From Voacanga thouarsii (taxonomy: Eukaryota > Streptophyta > Magnoliopsida > Gentianales > Apocynaceae), in NCBI GenBank assembly GCA_026120185.1, contig JANUWF010000008.1:7440001-7504000 (forward strand): DNA of 64,000 bases. The letters are read 5' to 3'. The notes under the pieces are model-generated. The model ran no database searches. It had not been told where the DNA came from and worked only from the letters and a program-made list of their open reading frames with translations. This document shows positions 58,571 through 64,000 of this stretch, one piece after another (position 1 is the stretch's first letter; the number at the start of each line of letters is the position of its first letter). The position numbers and the translations under genes were made by a program.

Positions 58571-58810
58571 TTTTTACTTTTATTTTTTATTTTGATTTCT
58601 TTATCACTTTAGTTTGTAGGGTAAACAATGAATGAAAAGTGATTAGTGTGTTCTTATTACTTTGAGGATAAATACTTGATAATTCCCTGTACTATGATTG
58701 CGATGAGTATACTTACTTGTATGTGTAATTTGAGATTAATATTTTCCTTAAACTTGGCTAAGGGATTGATTTAAATTTAATGATTTTTATACATCCGAAA
58801 TTTACGCATA
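56950..58810 (+). mobile_element. A3 5' LTR, remainder
   Basis: Resumes with TAT TTGGTGACACTTTTG (A1 equivalent GTGACACATTTGTTG at 28917), TTCCTATTTGATATTTCAC, a TATA box and the AT-rich 3' half with GGACTTGGGAAACAAAGTTA as in A1. (TA)n at 58532-58564. Ends near TTTACGCATA. Together with 48765-48829 the LTR is about 1.92 kb, longer than A0-A2. Confidence 0.9.
57739..57747 (+). promoter_or_regulatory. Putative TATA box of A3 LTR
   Basis: TATAAATAT in GTGAGCCTATAAATATTGTC, at the place matching CCTATTTAAA in A1. Confidence 0.6.
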
Positions 58811-58817
58811 AAGTATT

Positions 58818-58835
58818 TGGCACCGTTGTCGGGGA
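58818..58835 (+). other. Primer-binding site of A3 (tRNA-Asp type)
   Basis: TGGCACCGTTGTCGGGGA differs from the tRNA-Asp complement by two transitions; 7 bases after the LTR. Confidence 0.88.
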
Positions 58836-60110
58836 ACAATATCATGAAAACTTGGATTTAATTGATTTAGCCGTTTAAACATGTAAATAGGTAGATACAT
58901 GTTAATAATTACTAACTTGTTATTGTATATTTGTATGTATTGTATATTTAGCTATTTAATTTTACTAACTCCATGTTAATGTGAAATAAGTGTATTAATT
59001 GTATTTGACTATGTGATGATTTTTACGTTAATAATTTTGAGTTAATACTAACTTTTTTTTTTCTTTTCAAGTGTGGACTTTCGCTTATGTTACACCAGAC
59101 TAACACGATATTTTGGGAGAATTAAATTTAAATTTAATTTAATTTTTTTCTTTATTTTAAATTTTAGTCTAATTTTAAATTTATTCTTATTTCAACTGTA
59201 CGGTTTTCATACATTCATTTAGGATAGCTTTTCTTTATTTTTATATAAAATAAAATAAAATTGGTTTATAGAAGCCAAGCCAAGCGACGGATTGGCTGGC
59301 TATGGTCAAAAGGTGGACGGACCCCACTTTCTTTTCTCATCTTTTCTCATTTTTGTACTCCACAATCCATTCAATCGACATGGCCATGTGCCATTTTTAG
59401 TTTTTTTCTTTCTTTTTCTTTTTCTTTTCTTGTTTTGCTCCCACGAATCACTGACCCCCCCCCCCCCCATTCCTCTCTTTGTGTTTTTATTTTATTTGCT
59501 TCTTTATACTTTTGTTTTTTTCTTCTATTTCTCTTTCTTCTTTGATTTTTCTTTCCCTATTCCTCCAGAAGACTACTTTCATTTCTCTGTTCCTCACCAT
59601 TTCTTTTCTTCATATTTATTCTTTGGTGAATGCTGTGATTCCTCTACAAATTATCCCCCGAGAATTCAAATCTTTTTAAAGCTCACAAGTTGGAGAACAT
59701 ATTGGTGCAAAACTCCCTTCATATTAAGGTAGATTTTATCCTTTTGAATTTCTTAGCATTGTTTATACTTATTTTTAAGGAAAAAATTACTGAATTTGGA
59801 AGTTTATTTGTTGAGTTTATTTGGTGGTAGAAAATGCATAGAAAGGGTTGTTAGTCTTGTGATTGTTTCTAAAGTTATCTATGTGTTTTTCTGAAATTTT
59901 TGCACATATGGTAATTTTGGATAAATAGTGAGCATACTCGTGATATTATGCTGCGTTGATTGAAGTTGTTGGAATTGTAGTTTGACATTGTGCTTTTGCT
60001 ATTTAATTGGACATTATCATTTTGAAGTATTGTTTTTCTTGAAAATCAAAAGTTTCGAAAAAGTTTTTCATTGAAAAGAGAACCATTTGCAAAGTGTGTT
60101 TGGTTGAGTT
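58836..60110 (+). other. A3 leader
   Basis: 1.3 kb, AT-rich then pyrimidine-rich (59330-59600, with a C-run at 59455-59468). Looks like a transcribed leader with a CT-rich 5' UTR and possibly an intron (GTAGATTTT at 59729). The Phe-rich ORFs here are low-complexity translations. Confidence 0.6.
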
Positions 60111-61384
60111 AAAATGCCTAAAACAAAACAATTTTCCAAACCTCACAAACTCACTAAACCACCTTTAACTTTTTACCCATCTTCAAAGCTACCTTCTTTT
60201 TATCCAAATAATTTCAATGATAAAAAAATGTGAGGAATGGCATGATGCTAGGGCCTCGAATAGGATCAATGTTGAAAAAACAATCAACCCTTCCTTTGAT
60301 CAATGTTTGAATATAACCGATATGTTTGGAAAGATTGGTTGTGGTCCAATTTTGGGTTTGAAAGGTGACTTTTTTCCTACCCTTGTAAAAGAATTTTATA
60401 CAAACATGAAAAACCAAAGGCAAGGTTATTTGAAACAAATTCAAACATCTATGAAAGGCGTCTCCATCACTTTGACTATGGCTCAACTAGCTGCAATTTT
60501 AGGAGTGGATGATAATGGCCCTTAGATTGAAATTGACCACCACAATAAAATAATCTCTTCTGAACCTACTTTCAATTTTAATATTGCTTATCAATAGTTG
60601 GGTTTGGAACCAAAAACTAGGTTTGAGCTAGGCATGCAAATGCAAATCTTTCATAGTGGTTTAAGTTTTGCTACTAGGCAATTGATTGATGCATTTGCAG
60701 GAGGCTCCATTAATTCTAAAACCCAAGAGGAGGTATTTAATTTGATTGAAAATTTGGCAACAAACAACTTTGCTTGGAAGAGTTCACGGTCAAGAGCTTG
60801 TGTTCATGGTGTACACAAAGTGGATGCAATAGCGGCTTTGGAGGCCAAAGTTGAGGCACTAATACAAAAAATGGAGCAAATAGTGATGTCTTCTTCCAAC
60901 GAACAGGTAATGAGTGTAAGTTGTGACTTCTGTCGGGAGGGGCACCCAAATTATGAGTGCCAAAATATGGGGTCATTACACGATCGTTAGAACAAGTTAT
61001 GTTTGTGAGCAATGGATGACAAGGTAATAATTCCTATAGCACAACTTACAACCCGAGTTGGTTGAATCATCCTAACTTTGCGTGGAATAACCAAAACCAA
61101 TCTAGGCAAGGTTCTTCTAATTTTGGGACTTAAAGGACTCAACTGCCCTTATCTTACAATGCCCCACCAGCTAAGCCATCATTAGAAGAGTTGGTTAACC
61201 ATTTGGTAAGTGGTACGGAGACACGGTTTCAAGGAGTAGATACAACCACAAGAAATTTGGAGGCCTCTATGTACAACCTTGAGAATCAAATTAAACAACT
61301 AGCTAAACTCCTTGGAGATCGTCAAGTGGGATCCCTTCCAGGAAATACAGAGACTAATCCACGTGATAAAGATCGTGGAAAATG
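60111..61384 (+). pseudogene. A3 gag (Athila type)
   Basis: Start MPKTKQFSKPHKLTKPPL (60111); a 1-base shift near 60217 leads to the N-terminal domain (ILGLKGDFFPTLVKEFYTNM, SMKGVSITLTMAQLAAILGV). Next come LIDAFAGGSINSKTQEEVFN and LIENLATNNFAW, the linker EVDA-like HKVDAIAALEAKVEALIQKM, the zinc knuckle CDFCREGHPNYEC (60927-60960), and the C-terminus LENQIKQLAKLL with GSLPGNTETNPRDK. Stops near 60523, 60596 and 60988 and frame changes make it non-functional. It ends where protease should follow; no pol does. Confidence 0.88.
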
Positions 61385-62307
61385 ATGATTTTGACTGCTT
61401 TGGTTTTGTTAGACATGTCTTTAGTTTCCATGTGTTTTCATTTATTTCGCTGTCTTTTTAATTTTGACACTGTATTTTCTCCATGATTTCTTGTTTAAAT
61501 TATTGTTTGCTTTAAAAAAAAAAAGTGATGATTTTTGGTTGGCTAGAGTTGACTTGGCACCGGGCCCAAACTTTGGCCCGGCACTAGCACGGCTTGACAG
61601 CAAACCAAAGGCAGAATAGGCCCTCGCTAGGCCTGATCAGCCACAAGTTAAAAAACAGCCATTCTTGGCCATTTTTTTCAAAGCACTCTCATCTCCCTCA
61701 TTTTTTCTCTCAACCCATCGCTGGGTCTAACTTTGAAACACAACCGGGTTACTTTCTAAACCTCTAAAACACCTTCCAAACACAAAACCTTCACTTTGTT
61801 CTTGAAGTTTTGGATTAAAACTAGGAAAAATCCAATCTTTTCTTCCAAAACCCATTTTTCAATCCTTCCATTTGGTGCATGATTTCTTCAATCCTTTTGC
61901 ATAGGATCATTGCCCATACATTGGAGATCATTATGGTATGATTTTTATACACTTTCTACGGTTCAATTTTTCCTATTAATTTTTGGGTATTTTTCTATGG
62001 ATTTTTATCTGAAAATTCTTGCATATTTTCGGTTGAATGAATTGAATGTCAATGTTGATTTTTTTAAGGCTTAATTAGCATGGGAATATAATTAACAATG
62101 GTATTTGATTGATGCCATTCAGGGTTTACATATTTTTGGAAGCTATTAAGCATGCTTTCTTTAGGTGTAATTTTAAGCTTACCTAGATATATGATAATTG
62201 TTCATGTCTAACTTAGCATTGGGGCAATGAGCTTTATATTGTTAATTGGTGGCTATTGAGCATTATGATTTGATCATGAATATTGATATTGGGTTTGGAA
62301 TTGGACA
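61385..62307 (+). other. Leader-like region before the A3 3' ORF
   Basis: 0.9 kb replacing pol. It includes a GC island (61555-61625, GGCACCGGGCCC .. GGCCCGGCAC) like those in the LTRs, then a CT-rich stretch (61680-61870) matching 45600-45850 of A2 reversed. May act as an internal promoter or spliced leader; not shown. Confidence 0.6.
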
Positions 62308-62991
62308 ATGGCTATATTTCTTGCAAGTTTGTTGGAGAAGATTGTGTTGTATTTGGTTGGCTATTTTGTGGTGTTTTTTGTTGAGGTGGTGGTTATGTTA
62401 AAAGCTGTGGTGATAGTGAAACGATTGAGGGTTATGTTTGCTTGTGGTGTAAAGAGTGATTTTGAGGGTGATCTATTTTCTTTTTATCCTACATTTGTTC
62501 ATCATCCAATCATATCTGAGAGACCTAGGGAGTTGGCACCTGGGGCTAAGAGAGCTTGAGATGCATCTTCATCTATACCTTCTTTCGAGCCTCTGCCTAC
62601 TCAACCTACCCAATTCTATGACCCTACTTGTCAAATTTGGTATCAAAATCACCAACATAACAAAATCATAGTGGAAAAGTGGTATATGCCCTCCTTAGAT
62701 AATTCCTTAAAGCTTTCCACTACGTTTAGGCGACTGGGGTGGGAGCCTATCATTAGACTAGAAGGTGATTATTGTCATCTGAAAGTAAGAGAGTTTTATG
62801 CCAATATGAGGGACAAGAAGAAAAACAATCTCTAGGTTATTTCTACTATGGTTAAAAGGGTACCCACTGAGTTTGAGAATGCTATATTAGCTAGGATTTT
62901 GGGAGTACCTGATGAGGGGGCCATGGATAGCTCATCTTCGAGTTGAGCAATCGAAGATCTTCATAAGGAGGATGATGATGAGGACTCGTAA
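62308..62991 (+). pseudogene. A3 3' ORF in the env position
   Basis: One frame of 227 codons runs from ATG 62308 to TAA 62989-62991, interrupted only by TGA (62557), TAG (62833) and TGA (62944), with no frameshift. The first 37 residues are strongly hydrophobic (IVLYLVGYFVVFFVEVVVML), which could be a membrane segment or untranslated leader. The core reads PSLDNSLKLSTTFRRLGWEP, then KVREFYANMRDKKKNN and ARILGVPDEG, the PF20167-like pattern also in A2 (43832-45004) and in gag of this element. It ends with HKEDDDEDS. A start further in, such as Met 62429, is possible. Confidence 0.7.
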
Positions 62992-64000
62992 CTTACTCTT
63001 TGCATTTGTGTTTTATTTTCTGCCAATTTTCTTTTATTTCTTTTCTTTTTGAATTTTAATGACCTTTACTAGTGTTTAGTTTTTATTTTAGTTTATTTTG
63101 GTGTTCTTTTTTTTTTTTTTTTAGATTTATGTTTTTTTCTATTTTTATTTCTTTTGAGTTAGGTACCTTTGTGACTTCCCTAATAACTACTCCTTGTGGT
63201 GGATTCATACATGTTTGACCTACTATGTAGTAAAAGTGTTTCTTTTCTTAATTCTTCCTCTTTATTTATTTTGGTCTTCTAGGCTTTACTTTTATTGTTA
63301 TATTTGTGGCCATTGAGGAAAATGTCCAATTTAAGTGTGGGCGGTAGAGTTTAGGTATTGAAGATATTTTCCATATCAATTTTGAATATCATTTTTGTGT
63401 GAAATTTTTCAAAACTTATTGTGATTTTCATTGTTTAGAAAGGAGGTAATTCTTTTTCTTACTTAGATATGAATTTTTGTCATTCATGTGGTGGATTTTT
63501 ATGAAAGTGGTTGTTTAGATAGGATATTGTCAAGACTTGAGAATTTGAATTAATCTTGTTTATGCATTAGTATTTGAATATTATTTGACTCGTCTACTTT
63601 TAATATGGAAGATATGATGAATATAGGGAAAGTTTATTGGCTAACTCTTATATTATAGGTTTAAATTTTGCTTAGCTTTGAGTTGCGTTAAGGAATGTGA
63701 GGAGATAAAAGATCTTGGAGTGGAAAGATTGTGCAAAAAATTGTGGAGAATTTTTGTGAGATTGAAGAATTGAAAACATGAGTTGATTGTCATTTCCTCT
63801 TTGAAGATGAGAAAATATTGTTATTGCTTACTTATGGGGGCCAATATGGATAATGAAGAGAAATTCACTTTCTTAAGGCTATGAATTCCCAAAAGCAAAA
63901 GAGAGGGAAAATGTTGAAAAAAAATGTTGAGTGATGACTAAAAGGGGGCCAATACGGTTTGTGAAGAAAAATCCATGCACTTGAGGCTATCAATTCCCTA
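62992..64000 (+). mobile_element. A3 3' UTR, running off the window
   Basis: T-rich, with CATTGAGGAAAATGTCC and an internal polypurine-like AAGTGTGGGCGG (63334-63345), then the paired GGGCCAATA units at 63838 and 63946. The end corresponds to about 28485 of A1, so the 3' LTR should start roughly 0.4 kb beyond the window. Confidence 0.8.

Noticed and set aside
59261..59732. Phe-rich ORFs suggesting a membrane protein
   Set aside because: Pyrimidine-rich leader of A3 translated in two frames.

Overview
The window is repeat-dense nuclear DNA from a flowering plant, probably a dicot. The evidence is Athila-type, chromoviral and Angela/BARE-type LTR retrotransposons, En/Spm (CACTA) transposons, tRNA-Asp and tRNA-Met primer sites, intron-like AT-rich spacers and exon fragments that look like plant SECRET AGENT (O-GlcNAc transferase) and BET1/BS14 SNARE genes. 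I see no intact host gene, no tRNA or rRNA gene and no CRISPR array. Almost every base can be assigned to nested mobile elements in several states of decay. Element names used here: A0-A3 are Athila-like Ty3/gypsy; G1 is a Tekay/Del-like chromovirus; G2 is a second Ty3/gypsy element with a tRNA-Met primer site; C1 and C2 are Angela-like Ty1/copia.

Left block (1-30294). The 3' tail and 3' LTR of A0 (1-2156) lie inside the 5' LTR of A1, whose remaining 3' part is 2157-3321 and is followed by a tRNA-Asp-type primer site. A1 resumes at 26211-30294 (+ strand) with an integrase pseudogene, 3' UTR, polypurine tract and 3' LTR. Between its halves are three minus-strand elements that truncate one another: G1 (3822-12267), C1 (12268-19456) and C2 (19457-26210). 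C1's leader is interrupted by a solo LTR of the C2 family with a 5-bp target duplication.

Middle block (30295-48208). Minus-strand remnants of a CACTA transposase gene (30295-31975) flank A1. Next comes the minus-strand 3' LTR of A2 (32541-33430 and 40213-40729), split by the complete but pol-deleted element G2 (33431-40207, TTCTT target duplication). G2 itself carries a solo copia LTR (ACACG duplication). A2 continues rightwards with its 3' UTR (holding another solo copia LTR, CTTAG duplication) and a decayed ORF in the position where Athila elements carry an env-like gene.

Right block (48209-64000). A copia LTR fragment is interrupted by A3 (+ strand). The A3 5' LTR is in turn split by an 8.1-kb CACTA element (48830-56949, TAT duplication). 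This CACTA carries no transposase but holds exon-like pieces of at least two unrelated host genes, so it is a Pack-CACTA. A3 then has a primer site, a gag pseudogene, no pol, and the same 3' ORF type as A2, ending in its 3' UTR at the window edge.

The most interesting items are the gene-capturing CACTA element and the extra 3' ORF shared by A2 and A3. Also notable are the GC-rich GCCGGC-type islands recurring in the LTRs or leaders of different families, and a nesting order that can be read from exact target-site duplications.
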